A DNA stretch of 64,000 bases from the NCBI RefSeq assembly GCF_001431505.1, contig NZ_LDJP01000068.1, forward strand, positions 1-64,000, written 5' to 3'. The DNA comes from Stenotrophomonas daejeonensis (GTDB lineage: Bacteria; Pseudomonadota; Gammaproteobacteria; Xanthomonadales; Xanthomonadaceae). A model generated the notes under the pieces. That model saw only the letters and a program-made list of their open reading frames with translations. It was not told where the DNA came from and searched no databases. Numbering within the stretch: the stretch's first letter is position 1; each line of letters opens with the position of its first letter. Both the position numbers and the translations under genes were made by a program. Below are positions 30,432 to 39,279 of the stretch, one piece after another.

Positions 30432-33047
30432 TCAGGTGGCGCTGGCTTCGAGGAAATCCTGCGCGAAGCGCTGCAGTACGCCGCCGGCCTCGTAGGTCGC
30501 CACGTCGTCGTCCGAATCCAGCCGGCAGGTCACCGGTACCTCCACCGTGCTGCCGTCCCTGCGATGGACCAGCAGGGTCAGGTCGGCGCCCGGCCTGCGC
30601 TCGCCGACGACGTCGTAAGTCTCGGTGCCGTCGATGCCCAGCGTGTTGCGGTCGGTGCCGGGCTTGAACTCAAGCGGCAGTACGCCCATGCCGACCAGGT
30701 TGGTGCGGTGGATGCGCTCGAAGCCTTCGGCGACGATGGCTTCCACGCCGGCCAACCGCACGCCCTTGGCTGCCCAGTCCCGCGAGCTGCCCTGGCCGTA
30801 GTCGGCACCGGCGATGATGATCAGCGGCTGCTTGCGCTGCATGTAGGTTTCGATCGCCTCCCACATGCGCATCACCTTGCCCTCCGGCTCCACCCGCGCC
30901 AGCGAGCCCTGCCTCACGCTGCCGTCGTCGTTGCGCACCATCTCGTTGAACAGCTTGGGGTTGGCGAAGGTGGCGCGCTGTGCGGTGAGGTGGTCGCCGC
31001 GGTGGGTGGCGTAGGAATTGAAGTCCTCCTCCGGCAGGCCCATCTTCGCCAGGTATTCGCCGGCGGCGCTGGACGGCAGGATGGCGTTGCTGGGCGAGAG
31101 GTGGTCGGTGGTGATGTTGTCCGGCAGCACCGCCAGCGGGCGCATGCCGGTGAGCGTGCGTTCGCCGGCCAGCGCGCCTTCCCAGTACGGCGGGCGGCGG
31201 ATGTAGGTGCTTTGCGGGCGCCAGTCATACAACGGGCTGACCTTGCGGCCATGCTCGACGCGCACGTTGAACATCGGGTTGTAGACGCTGCGGAACTGTT
31301 CGGGCTTCACCGATGCCTTCACCACCGCGTCGATCTCGGCGTCGCTCGGCCAGATGTCCTTCAGCCGCACCGCGTTGCCGTCGGCATCCACGCCCAGCAC
31401 GTCCTTCTCGATGTCGAAGCGCACGGTGCCGGCGATGGCATAGGCGATTACCAGCGGCGGCGAGGCCAGGAACGCCTGCTTGGCATAGGGGTGGATGCGG
31501 CCGTCGAAGTTGCGGTTGCCCGACAGCACCGCCACCGAGTACAGGTCGCGCGCGATGATCTCCTGCTGGATCTTCGGATCGAGTGCGCCGCTCATGCCGT
31601 TGCAGGTGGTGCAGGCGAAGCCGACGATGCCGAAGCCCAGCTTCTCCAGTTCGGGCAGCAGGCCGGCCTCTTCCAGGTACAGCTGCACCGCCCTGGAACC
31701 GGGCGCCAGCGACGACTTCACCCAAGGCTTGCGCAACAGGCCGCGCGCGTTGGCGTTGCGCGCCAGCAGGCCGGCGGCGATCACGTTGCGCGGGTTGGAG
31801 GTGTTGGTGCAGGAGGTGATGGCGGCGATGATCACCGCGCCGTCGGGCATCAGGCCCTGCGCTTCCTCGTCCTTGCCGCTTGCCAGCTTGGCCTCGTCGG
31901 CGACGCCGCGCTCGGCCAGGTCGGATACCGGCAGGCGGCGATGCGGGTTGCTCGGGCCGGCCATGTTGCGCACGACGCTGGACAGGTCGAACTCCAGCAC
32001 GCGCTCGTACTGCGCGGTGGCCAGCGCTTCAGCCCACAGACCAGTGGTCCTGGCGTAGTTCTCGACCAGTTGCACCTGCGCTTCCTCGCGGCCGGTCAGG
32101 CGCAGGTAGTCCAGGGTCTGCTGGTCGATGTGGAACATCGCCGCGGTGGCGCCGTATTCCGGGCACATGTTGGAGATGGTGGCGCGGTCGCCGATGGTCA
32201 GCGCCGAGGCGCCTTCGCCGAAGAACTCCAGCCACGCGCCGACCACGCGCTCGGTGCGCAGGAACTCGGTCAGCGCCAGCACCACGTCGGTGGCGGTGAT
32301 GTTCGGCTGCGGCCTGCCGGTCAGCTTGACGCCGACGATGTCGGGCAGGCGCATCCACGAGGCGCGGCCGAGCATCACGTTCTCCGCCTCCAGCCCGCCG
32401 ACGCCGATGGCGATGACGCCCAGCGCATCGACGTGCGGGGTATGGCTGTCGGTGCCGACGCAGGTGTCCGGGAACGCCACGTCGTCCTGCACGTAGACCA
32501 CCGGCGACATCTTCTCCAGGTTGATCTGGTGCATGATGCCGTTGCCGGGCGGGATCACGTCCATGTTCTCGAAGGCCAGCTTGGTCCAGTCGATGAAGTG
32601 GAAGCGGTCCTCGTTGCGGCGGTCCTCGATGGCACGGTTCTTGTTGAACGCATCCGGGTCGAAGCCGCCGCATTCCACCGCCAGCGAGTGATCGACGATC
32701 AACTGCACCGGCACCACCGGGTTGACCTTGGCCGGGTCGCCGCCCTTTTCGGCGATGGCGTCGCGCAGGCCGGCCAGGTCCACCAGCGCGGTCTGGCCGA
32801 GGATGTCGTGGCAGACCACGCGCGCCGGGAACCACGGGAAATCGAGGTCGCGCTTGCGTTCGATCAGTTGCTTGAGCGACTCGGTCAACATGGCCGGGTC
32901 GCAGCGGCGCACCAGGTTTTCGGCCAGCACGCGCGAGACGTAGGGCAGCGTGGCGTATGCACCGGATTGGATTGCATCGACGGCGGCCTGCGCGTCGAAG
33001 TAGTCCAGCGTGGTGCCGGGGAGGTTCTTGCGATAGTTGGTGTTCAT
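30432..33047 (-). CDS. acnD: Fe/S-dependent 2-methylisocitrate dehydratase AcnD
   Basis: An 871-residue aconitase-type enzyme that dehydrates 2-methylcitrate in the methylcitrate cycle, replacing PrpD. The cluster ligands are visible in AAITSCTNTSNP and FACTTCNGMSG. NITTDHLSPSN and the swivelling-domain loop GQGSSRDWAAKG are also present. Presence of prpF rather than prpD next to it fixes it as AcnD rather than AcnA. It lies between prpC and prpF with repeat-filled gaps of 173 and 106 bases. Confidence 0.95.
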   Translation of the reverse strand: MNTNYRKNLPGTTLDYFDAQAAVDAIQSGAYATLPYVSRVLAENLVRRCDPAMLTESLKQLIERKRDLDFPWFPARVVCHDILGQTALVDLAGLRDAIAEKGGDPAKVNPVVPVQLIVDHSLAVECGGFDPDAFNKNRAIEDRRNEDRFHFIDWTKLAFENMDVIPPGNGIMHQINLEKMSPVVYVQDDVAFPDTCVGTDSHTPHVDALGVIAIGVGGLEAENVMLGRASWMRLPDIVGVKLTGRPQPNITATDVVLALTEFLRTERVVGAWLEFFGEGASALTIGDRATISNMCPEYGATAAMFHIDQQTLDYLRLTGREEAQVQLVENYARTTGLWAEALATAQYERVLEFDLSSVVRNMAGPSNPHRRLPVSDLAERGVADEAKLASGKDEEAQGLMPDGAVIIAAITSCTNTSNPRNVIAAGLLARNANARGLLRKPWVKSSLAPGSRAVQLYLEEAGLLPELEKLGFGIVGFACTTCNGMSGALDPKIQQEIIARDLYSVAVLSGNRNFDGRIHPYAKQAFLASPPLVIAYAIAGTVRFDIEKDVLGVDADGNAVRLKDIWPSDAEIDAVVKASVKPEQFRSVYNPMFNVRVEHGRKVSPLYDWRPQSTYIRRPPYWEGALAGERTLTGMRPLAVLPDNITTDHLSPSNAILPSSAAGEYLAKMGLPEEDFNSYATHRGDHLTAQRATFANPKLFNEMVRNDDGSVRQGSLARVEPEGKVMRMWEAIETYMQRKQPLIIIAGADYGQGSSRDWAAKGVRLAGVEAIVAEGFERIHRTNLVGMGVLPLEFKPGTDRNTLGIDGTETYDVVGERRPGADLTLLVHRRDGSTVEVPVTCRLDSDDDVATYEAGGVLQRFAQDFLEASAT

Positions 33048-33077
33048 GGTCTGGCTTGGCGGCTGGATGTGGCAGTG

Positions 33078-33215
33078 CTTTTCCCTTCTCCCTTCGGGAG
33101 AAGGTGCCCGTAGGGCGGATGAGGGGCGAGCGGAGTCAGTAATAACTGAACCATCAGGACTCCATCGCCCCTCACCCCAACCCCTCTCCCGCAGGGAGAG
33201 GGGCTTTCAAGCTTC
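33078..33215. repeat. paired palindromic repeats, acnD-prpC gap
   Basis: One hairpin type (TTCTCCCTTCGGGAGAA followed by GGTGCCCGTAGGGCGGATGA) and one CCCCTCTCCC-type hairpin stand back to back, with CTCACCCCAACCCC between. The same two types recur in reverse order in the prpC-prpB gap. Confidence 0.65.
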
Positions 33216-33220
33216 AAGCA

Positions 33221-34378
33221 TCAAGCGCGCTTGTCGATCGGCACGAACGCCTGGTCTTCCGGCCCGGTGTAGTTCGCGCTCGGGCGGATGATCTTGCCGT
33301 CGATGCGCTGCTCGATGATGTGCGCGCTCCAGCCGGCGGTGCGGGCGATGACGAACAGCGGGGTGAACATCGCGGTCGGCACGCCCATCATGTGGTAGCT
33401 GACCGCGCTGAACCAGTCCAGGTTCGGGAACATCTTCTTGATGTCCCACATCACCGATTCCAAGCGCTCGGCGATGTCGTACATCTTCATGCTGCCCTGC
33501 TCGGCCGACAACTCGCGCGCGACCTCCTTGATCACCTTGTTGCGCGGGTCGGACACGGTATAGACCGGGTGGCCGAAGCCGATCACCACTTCCTTGGCGG
33601 AAACGCGCGCCTTGATGTCGGCCTCGGCCTCGTCCGGCGTCTCGTAGCGCTTCTGCACCTCGAACGCCACTTCGTTGGCGCCGCCGTGCTTGGGTCCGCG
33701 CAGCGCACCGATGCCGCCGGCGATGCACGAATGCATGTCGCTGCCGGTGCCGGCGATGACGCGGCAGGTGAAGGTGGAGGCGTTGAACTCGTGCTCGGCG
33801 TACAGGATCAGCGAGGTGTGCATCGCCTTGACCCACGATTCCGGCGGCTGCTCGCCATGCAGCAGGTGCAGGAAATGGCCGCCGATGGAGTCGTCGTCGG
33901 TTTCCACGTCGATGACGCGGCCGTTGTGGCTCCAGTGGTACCAGTACAGCAGCATCGAACCGAGGCTGGCCATCAGCTTGTCGGCGATGTCGCGCGCGCC
34001 GGGGTGGTTGTGGTCGTCCTTCTCCGGCTGCACGCAGCCCAGCACCGACACGCCGGTGCGCATCACGTCCATCGGGTGCGCCGACGGCGGCAGCTCCTCC
34101 AGCGCCGCCTTGACCGCCGCCGGGATGCCACGCAGCGACTTCAGCTTGGCCTTGTAGGCGCGCAGCTCGGCGCGGGTCGGCAGCTTGCCGTGCACCAGCA
34201 GGTGGGCGATTTCCTCGAACTCGCTGGTGTTGGCCAGGTCGAGGATGTCATAGCCGCGGTAGTGCAGGTCGTTGCCGGAACGGCCGACCGTGCACAGCGC
34301 GGTGTTGCCGGCGGCGGTGCCGGACAGGGCGACGGATTTCTTCGGCTTGAAGCCGGAGGCGGTGGTGGATTCGGACAT
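33221..34378 (-). CDS. prpC: 2-methylcitrate synthase
   Basis: PrpC condenses propionyl-CoA with oxaloacetate. The 385-residue product has the citrate-synthase active site: GPKHGGANE and [13 protein letters not shown] for the two histidines and [10 protein letters not shown] for the Asp. The short length and the prp context distinguish it from GltA. The ATG at 34378 with GAGG eight bases before it is preferred to a GTG nine bases upstream. The neighbouring divergent gene encodes a second citrate-synthase fold. Confidence 0.95.
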   Translation of the reverse strand: MSESTTASGFKPKKSVALSGTAAGNTALCTVGRSGNDLHYRGYDILDLANTSEFEEIAHLLVHGKLPTRAELRAYKAKLKSLRGIPAAVKAALEELPPSAHPMDVMRTGVSVLGCVQPEKDDHNHPGARDIADKLMASLGSMLLYWYHWSHNGRVIDVETDDDSIGGHFLHLLHGEQPPESWVKAMHTSLILYAEHEFNASTFTCRVIAGTGSDMHSCIAGGIGALRGPKHGGANEVAFEVQKRYETPDEAEADIKARVSAKEVVIGFGHPVYTVSDPRNKVIKEVARELSAEQGSMKMYDIAERLESVMWDIKKMFPNLDWFSAVSYHMMGVPTAMFTPLFVIARTAGWSAHIIEQRIDGKIIRPSANYTGPEDQAFVPIDKRA

Positions 34379-34407
34379 GACGTGCACCTCAATGGAAAGC
34401 AGGGTTT

Positions 34408-34540
34408 TTGAAGCCCCTCTCCCTCCGGGAGAGGGGTTGGGGTGAGGGTCGGGCGAAGCCTCGCAACATCCAATTACACGAGGCTCTGCCCGACCCTCAT
34501 CCGGCGCTTCGCGCCACCTTCTCCCGGAGGGAGAAGGGAA
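34408..34540. repeat. paired palindromic repeats, prpC-prpB gap
   Basis: The CCCCTCTCCCTCCGGGAGAGGGG hairpin followed by GTTGGGGTGAGGG, then GAGGC and GCCTC-type spacer arms, then CCTTCTCCCGGAGGGAGAAGG. The outer segments TCGGGC and GCCCGA are inverted, so the whole can fold as one long structure. Confidence 0.65.
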
Positions 34541-34545
34541 CAGGC

Positions 34546-35430
34546 TTACTTCTTCGCGGCGAACAACGCATCCAATTGCTGCTCGAACGCGTGGTAACCG
34601 ATGCGGTCGTACAACTCCTCGCGCGTCTGCATAGTTTCCACCACGCCCTTCTGGTGGCCGTCGCGGCGGATCGCCTCATACACGTTCTCCGCCGCCTTGT
34701 TGGCGGCGCGGAACGCCGACAGCGGGAACAACTGGATGGCGACGCCTGCCGAGGCCAGTTCGTCGCGCGTGAACAGCGGGGTCTTGCCGAACTCGGTGAT
34801 GTTGGCCAGCACCGGCACCTTCACCGCATCGACGAAGCGGCGGTAGGTGTCCAGGTCGTAGGCGGCCTCGGCGAAGATGCCGTCGGCGCCGGCCTCGACG
34901 CAGGCGATGGCGCGCTCGATGGCCGCGTCCACGCCGTCCACCTGGATCGCATCGGTGCGCGCGATCAGGAAGAAATCCGGGTCGGTCTTGGCATCGGCGG
35001 CGGCCTTCACCCGGTCCACCATCTCGCCCTGGGTGACGATCTCCTTGCCCGGGCGATGGCCGCAACGCTTGGCGCCCACCTGGTCCTCGATGTGGCAGGC
35101 GGCCGCGCCTGCCTTGATCAGCGACTTCACCGTGCGCGCGATGTTGAACGCGCTGGGGCCGAAACCGGTGTCGATGTCCACCAGCAGCGGCAGGTCGCAG
35201 ACGTCGGTGATGCGGCGCACGTCGATCAGCACGTCTTCCAGGGTGTTGATGCCCAGGTCCGGCAGGCCCAGCGAGCCGGCGGCAACGCCACCGCCCGACA
35301 GATAGATGGCCTTGTAGCCGGCGCGCTTGGCCAACAGCGCGTGGTTGGCGTTGATCGCGCCGATCACCTGCAAGGGTTTCTCGGCGGCGAGGGCGGCGCG
35401 GAAGTGGGCGCCGGCGGAAGAAAGGCTCAT
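34546..35430 (-). CDS. prpB: 2-methylisocitrate lyase
   Basis: PrpB splits 2-methylisocitrate into pyruvate and succinate, ending the methylcitrate cycle. The 294-residue TIM-barrel product has the lyase signature [11 protein letters not shown] (the catalytic Cys region; most homologues have KKCGH), and DIDTGFG, which binds the metal. The ATG at 35430 follows AGGAGCC. It is the first gene of the prp operon. A promoter-like pair and palindromic boxes lie 53-110 bases upstream, shared with a divergent regulator candidate. Confidence 0.95.
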   Translation of the reverse strand: MSLSSAGAHFRAALAAEKPLQVIGAINANHALLAKRAGYKAIYLSGGGVAAGSLGLPDLGINTLEDVLIDVRRITDVCDLPLLVDIDTGFGPSAFNIARTVKSLIKAGAAACHIEDQVGAKRCGHRPGKEIVTQGEMVDRVKAAADAKTDPDFFLIARTDAIQVDGVDAAIERAIACVEAGADGIFAEAAYDLDTYRRFVDAVKVPVLANITEFGKTPLFTRDELASAGVAIQLFPLSAFRAANKAAENVYEAIRRDGHQKGVVETMQTREELYDRIGYHAFEQQLDALFAAKK

Positions 35431-35482
35431 GGCTTGGCTCCTGATCGGGCGGCGACGGCGGGGCCGTTCCGCGATGGCGCAC

Positions 35483-35511
35483 AATCTGGCACCATCGCAC
35501 GCATTGATCAA
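35483..35511 (-). promoter_or_regulatory. candidate prpB promoter
   Basis: On the minus strand TTGATC (35511-35506) and CAGATT (35488-35483) are separated by 17 bases, a reasonable sigma-70 pair 53 bases before prpB. The -35 box lies inside the palindrome ATTGATCAAT, so a bound protein there would block RNA polymerase. Confidence 0.4.
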
Positions 35512-35541
35512 TCTTGATTCAAAAAATCAACATATTGAATA
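35503..35541. promoter_or_regulatory. candidate operator between prpB and the HTH-citrate synthase gene
   Basis: An AT-rich island in a very GC-rich region: the perfect palindrome ATTGATCAAT (35503-35512), the inverted repeat TTGATT-CAAAA-AATCAA (35514-35530) and TATTGAATA. The repeated TTGAT half-sites suggest a dimeric DNA-binding protein, most likely the product of the adjacent gene. Confidence 0.5.
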
Positions 35542-36773
35542 CGCCACCTGACCCCACCGACCCGGAACTGATCCCGGCCAGCGACGCCTGCGCCCTGCTC
35601 GGCATCAGCGCGGCCACGCTGTATGCCTATGTCAGCCGCGGCCAGCTCAGCTCGCGCCCCGGCCCCGACCCGCGCAGCCGGGTCTATCTGCGTGCGGAGG
35701 TGGAACGGCTGGCGCAGCGCAAGCGCGCCGGCCGCGGCGCGGCGCGCGGGGCGGCGCAAAGCCTTGATCGCGGCCTGCCGGTGCTGGAAACGCGCATCTC
35801 GCTGATCCGCCCCGACGCGCCCTATTACCGTGGCCGTTCGGCAGTCGCCGCGGCGCAGGGCGGCGCCACGCTGGAAGACATCGCGCGGCTGCTGTGGGAG
35901 TGCGAGGAACAGGATCCGTTCGCGGCAACGCCTCCCGCCGCGTGGCCGCAACGCATCGCCACGCTGGCGCTGGACCCCGCGCTGCCGCCGCTGGAACGGA
36001 CGATGGCCTGCATCCCGCTGCTGGCGCTGGAACAGCGGCAATCGCTCAACGCCTCGGCCCCGGTGCGGCGCGAAGTGGCCGCGCTGCTGCTGCGGCAGAA
36101 CGCCGCGCTGCTGGTCGGCACCCAGCCCGACGCGCGCCCGGTGCATCGCCTGCTCGCCGACGCATGGCGGCCGGGCGATGCCGGTTTCGCCGAACTGCTG
36201 CGCTCGGCGCTGGTGCTGTGCGCCGATCACGAGCTGAACGTGTCGGCGTTCGCCGCGCGCGTGGTCGCCTCCACCGGCGCGCACCTGCACGCCACGGTCA
36301 GCGCCGGGCTGGCCGCGCTGTCCGGCCCGCGCCACGGCGGCGCCACCGCGCGCGCGCATGCGCTGCTGCTCGATGCGCAGGCCGGCGGCAAGCCGGCCGC
36401 GTTCATCGCCGAACGCTGGCGGCGCGGCGACGACCTGCCCGGCTTCAACCACCTGCTCTACCCCGATGGCGACCCGCGCGGCGCCGAGGTGCTGCGCCAG
36501 TTGCGCGAACTGCGCGGCGGCACGCCGCGCATGCAGCACGTCGAAGCGGTGCTGGCGGCCACCGCCGAACACAGCGGCCAGCACCCGAACATCGACGGCC
36601 TGCTGGCGGCGATCTGCTACGTCCACGAACTGCCGGCCGCGCATGCGCTGGTGATGTTCGCCACCGCGCGCCTGACCGGCTGGCTGGCGCATGCACTGGA
36701 ACAACAGGCGCTGGGCACATTGATCCGCCCACGTGCGCGCTACACCGGGCTGGCGCCGGGCCGGCCGCTGTAG
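35514..36773 (+). CDS. helix-turn-helix / citrate-synthase fusion, candidate prp regulator
   Basis: A 419-residue fusion divergent from prpB. Residues 20-70 form a MerR/excisionase-like HTH ([24 protein letters not shown], with [12 protein letters not shown]). From about 95 onward the chain is a citrate-synthase fold with the catalytic residues in place: His274 in GPRHGGA, His313 in [13 protein letters not shown] and Asp361 in HPNIDGLL. It may therefore bind, or even make, citrate or methylcitrate while controlling the prp genes. The start is uncertain: TTG at 35514, or TTG at 35535, which would place the inverted repeat in the leader. The regulatory role is inferred from the fusion and position. 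Confidence 0.85.
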   Translation: MIQKINILNTPPDPTDPELIPASDACALLGISAATLYAYVSRGQLSSRPGPDPRSRVYLRAEVERLAQRKRAGRGAARGAAQSLDRGLPVLETRISLIRPDAPYYRGRSAVAAAQGGATLEDIARLLWECEEQDPFAATPPAAWPQRIATLALDPALPPLERTMACIPLLALEQRQSLNASAPVRREVAALLLRQNAALLVGTQPDARPVHRLLADAWRPGDAGFAELLRSALVLCADHELNVSAFAARVVASTGAHLHATVSAGLAALSGPRHGGATARAHALLLDAQAGGKPAAFIAERWRRGDDLPGFNHLLYPDGDPRGAEVLRQLRELRGGTPRMQHVEAVLAATAEHSGQHPNIDGLLAAICYVHELPAAHALVMFATARLTGWLAHALEQQALGTLIRPRARYTGLAPGRPL

Positions 36774-36882
36774 CCTGCGAGGCATTCATCCAGCTCATGG
36801 CTGGGCCCGGTTTTTCGCGTTGGTGCCGGCACACGGGCCCTCCATACACTCCTGCGCTTGCCGGGAGAGACAAGAGATACCG

Positions 36883-37869
36883 ATGACGACTTCGCCTGCA
36901 CTACCGAACCGCATGACCCGCCGCCTGCCGGGCATCGCCGCCCTCGCCGCCACCGTGGCCCTGGCCGCCTGCCAGGCCGGACCACGCCAAACGGCCTCCG
37001 CACCGGACGCGACAGGGCCAACGCACGCCGGTGGCACCACTGCCGCAATCCCGGCCTGCCCCGCAGACGCAACGGTGATGGAAGGCTGGAATGACCGCGC
37101 GCCGCCACGGCGCATCTTCGGCAATACGTGGTATGTCGGCACCTGCGGCCTGAGCGCGTTGCTGGTGACCTCGGACCGCGGCCACATCCTGATCGACGGC
37201 GCCACCGAGGCGGCCGGCCCGCTGATCGAGGCGAACATACGCGCGCTCGGCTTCGACCCGAAGGACGTGAAGTACCTGCTGAACTCGCACGAGCACTACG
37301 ACCACGCGGCCGGTCTGGCCTACCTGCAGGGCGTCACCGGCGCCACCCTCCTCGCGCGCGAACCCGCCGTCGCCACCCTGCACAGTGGCCGCAGCGGGCG
37401 CGACGACCCGCAGCAGCTCGAACCGCATCCGGCCTTACCGCCGGTGCCGTGGGTGGAGGCCATCGGCGATGGCGACGTCGTCCGGGTCGGCCCACTGGCG
37501 CTGACAGCCCATGCCACGCCCGGCCACACGCCCGGCGGCACCAGTTGGACATGGCGTTCCTGCGAGGGCACGCGCTGCCTGGACATGGCCTATACCGACA
37601 GCACGAGCGCGATTTCCGACCACGCATACCGCTACCTCGACCACCCGGCGATGGTCGCCGCGTTCCGCCGTGGACTGGACACGCTGGCCGCGCTGCCCTG
37701 CGACATCCAGATCACCCCGCACCCGCTGGCCTCGGATCTGTTCGACCGCCTGCAAGGCGTGCCCGGCAAACCGCTGGTCGATGCCGGGGCCTGCGAACGC
37801 TACGCCCGGGCCGGGCGCGCCAATCTGGAGAAGAGGCTGGACGATGAAACCCGCGGCCTGAAGCCGTGA
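36883..37869 (+). CDS. subclass B3-type metallo-beta-lactamase, lipoprotein
   Basis: A 328-residue metallo-beta-lactamase-fold protein. The B3 zinc set is complete: SHEHYDH (His136, His138, Asp140, His141), His215 in TPGHTPGG and His280 in TPHP. The stretch TPGHTPGGTSWTW and the absence of a Cys zinc ligand favour subclass B3. The signal peptide ends at the lipobox LAAC (Cys30), so the enzyme should be lipid-anchored. There is an in-frame ATG ten codons in (MTRRLPG) as an alternative start. No LysR regulator is adjacent. True carbapenem hydrolysis cannot be read from sequence. Confidence 0.82.
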   Translation: MTTSPALPNRMTRRLPGIAALAATVALAACQAGPRQTASAPDATGPTHAGGTTAAIPACPADATVMEGWNDRAPPRRIFGNTWYVGTCGLSALLVTSDRGHILIDGATEAAGPLIEANIRALGFDPKDVKYLLNSHEHYDHAAGLAYLQGVTGATLLAREPAVATLHSGRSGRDDPQQLEPHPALPPVPWVEAIGDGDVVRVGPLALTAHATPGHTPGGTSWTWRSCEGTRCLDMAYTDSTSAISDHAYRYLDHPAMVAAFRRGLDTLAALPCDIQITPHPLASDLFDRLQGVPGKPLVDAGACERYARAGRANLEKRLDDETRGLKP

Positions 37870-37901
37870 GGCCACGCTCGGGCAGCAGGCCGCCACATCA
37901 C

Positions 37902-37973
37902 GTAGGAGCGCACCTTGGTGCGCGATGGGGTTTTACTGGGAAAGCTCCATCGCGCACCAAGGTGCGCTCCTAC
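37902..37973. repeat. REP-B dimer beside the btuF-like 3'-end copy
   Basis: GTAG, GCGCACCTTGGTGCGC arm, spacer GGTTTTACTGGGAAAGC, exact inverted arm, CTAC (72 bp). Its CTAC end joins directly to a decayed copy of the 3' end of the neighbouring cobalamin-binding-like gene. Confidence 0.9.
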
Positions 37974-38054
37974 GGGCGCTGCTGCGCTCAACGCTGAACG
38001 ATGGCCGCGATCGCCTGCACACCATCCGGTCAGCGCCGCCAGCCCCGGCCACAG
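37974..38054 (-). pseudogene. duplicated 3' end of the btuF-like gene
   Basis: About 80 bases here match the last 80 bases of the intact gene (38140-38220), for example ACGATGGCCGCGATCGCCTG in both. The copy differs by scattered substitutions and one indel. In the minus-strand sense both copies run up to a GTAG at the same homologous position, but this one continues into a REP-B and the intact gene into a REP-A. Confidence 0.8.
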
Positions 38055-38071
38055 GTATCGACCAGCATCCC

Positions 38072-38139
38072 GTAGATGCGGGGCTTGCCCCGCATGAGGC
38101 TCTACCGGCAAAGCCCGTGCGGGGCAAGCCCCGCACTAC
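38072..38139. repeat. REP-A dimer supplying the btuF-like stop codon
   Basis: GTAG, GCGGGGCTTGCCCCGC arm, spacer GGCTCTACCGGCAAAGCC, inverted arm, CTAC. The CTA at 38136-38138 is the TAG stop of the gene on the minus strand. Confidence 0.9.
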
Positions 38140-38933
38140 GGCTTCCGCTGCGCCCAGCGCTGGACGATGGCCGCGATCGCCTGCACGCCATCGGTCAACG
38201 CCGCCGGCCCCGGCTGCAGGATGATCGGCGACTTGACCTCGTGCAGCTCGCCGTCGCGCACCGCGTTGATCGCCGCCCAGCCCGGCCTTGCCGCCACCCG
38301 TTCGGGGCGGAACTTCTTGCCGCACCACGAGCCGATGATGATGTCCGGGTTGCGCGCGACCACCGGGGCCCCATCGGCAAGGATGCGCGCCTTCGCCAGC
38401 GGCTCGCGCGACAGTTCCGGGAACACGTCGATGCCGCCGGCGATCTCCACCAGTTCGGCACCCCACTGGATGCCGGTGATGATCGGTTCGTCCCACTCCT
38501 CCACGTAGACGCGCGGCCGCCGCGGCAACCGCGCCGCCTGCGCGGCGATGGCGTCCAGCCTGCGCTGCAGTTCATCGGCATAGGCTTCGGCGCGCGCGGC
38601 CACCCCGACCAGCGCGCCGAGCCGGCGGACGTAGTCGAGGATGCCGGCGACGCTGCGGTGGTTGGCGATCCACACCTCCACCCCGCGGCGGATCAACTCG
38701 GCGGCGATGTCGGCCTGGATGTCGGAAAAACCGATCGCCAGGTCGGGCTGGAGCTTGAGGATCTCCTCTACCTTGGCGCTGGTGAAGGCGCTGACCTTGG
38801 GCTTCTCGCGCCGTGCCTGCGGCGGGCGCACGGTGAAGCCGCTGATGCCGACGATGCGATCCTGCTCGCCCAGCGCGTACAGGGTCTCTGTCGGTTCCTC
38901 GGTCAGGCAGACGATGCGGCGCGGGCCGGTCAT
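38136..38933 (-). CDS. cobalamin-binding (BtuF-type) periplasmic-binding-fold protein
   Basis: A 265-residue protein with the two-lobe ABC substrate-binding fold of the BtuF/helical-backbone class (RIVCLTEEPTETLYALGEQDRIVGIS; EEILKLQPDLAIGFSDIQADIA). It has no signal peptide at the chosen start (MTGPRRIV), which overlaps the previous stop by four bases; an export signal further upstream is not seen either. No btuC or btuD is near. It could act in the cytosol, or have lost export. Its stop codon belongs to a REP head. Confidence 0.75.
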   Translation of the reverse strand: MTGPRRIVCLTEEPTETLYALGEQDRIVGISGFTVRPPQARREKPKVSAFTSAKVEEILKLQPDLAIGFSDIQADIAAELIRRGVEVWIANHRSVAGILDYVRRLGALVGVAARAEAYADELQRRLDAIAAQAARLPRRPRVYVEEWDEPIITGIQWGAELVEIAGGIDVFPELSREPLAKARILADGAPVVARNPDIIIGSWCGKKFRPERVAARPGWAAINAVRDGELHEVKSPIILQPGPAALTDGVQAIAAIVQRWAQRKP

Positions 38934-39274
38934 GGCGCGGCGAATTCCACGGCCTCGACGAACACCGCCGGGCTGTGCCACGGGTGGTGCGCGGCAATGC
39001 CCTCGTCCAGCAACCGCTGCAACCGCACCGGGTCGCGCGGAATGCAGAACTCCAGCCGCACCGTCGCCTCGCGCACCAGTTCGCCGGGCTGGCCGGCGGC
39101 GCTGGCGGTGCCGGGCTGCACGCGGAACTGCTCACGCCCCGGTGCCGATTCCCACATGCCATGCGCGTAACCACCTGCGGCCAGGTCGTCCACCGCGAGG
39201 ATGCCGCGCTTGAGCGCCCCCAGCTGTGCCGGCGGCACGAACACGGTGATGCGGTAGACCGGGTGCAGGCGCAT
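38930..39274 (-). CDS. YqfO/NIF3-like small protein
   Basis: A 114-residue protein resembling the stand-alone YqfO (COG3323) domain, a PII/CutA-like fold also inserted in NIF3-family proteins. The typical pattern is YRITVFVPPAQLGALKRGILA near the start, GREQFRVQPGTA in the middle and AHHPWHSPAVFV near the end (HPYEEPAY in homologues). Function is unknown. It lies five bases after pdxH and overlaps the btuF-like gene, so the three are probably co-transcribed. Confidence 0.8.
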   Translation of the reverse strand: MRLHPVYRITVFVPPAQLGALKRGILAVDDLAAGGYAHGMWESAPGREQFRVQPGTASAAGQPGELVREATVRLEFCIPRDPVRLQRLLDEGIAAHHPWHSPAVFVEAVEFAAP

Positions 39275-39279
39275 GCTGC

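Noticed and set aside
30564-33113. An 849-codon open frame antisense to acnD
   Set aside because: Same reason: acnD is certain on the other strand and this frame has no recognisable motif.
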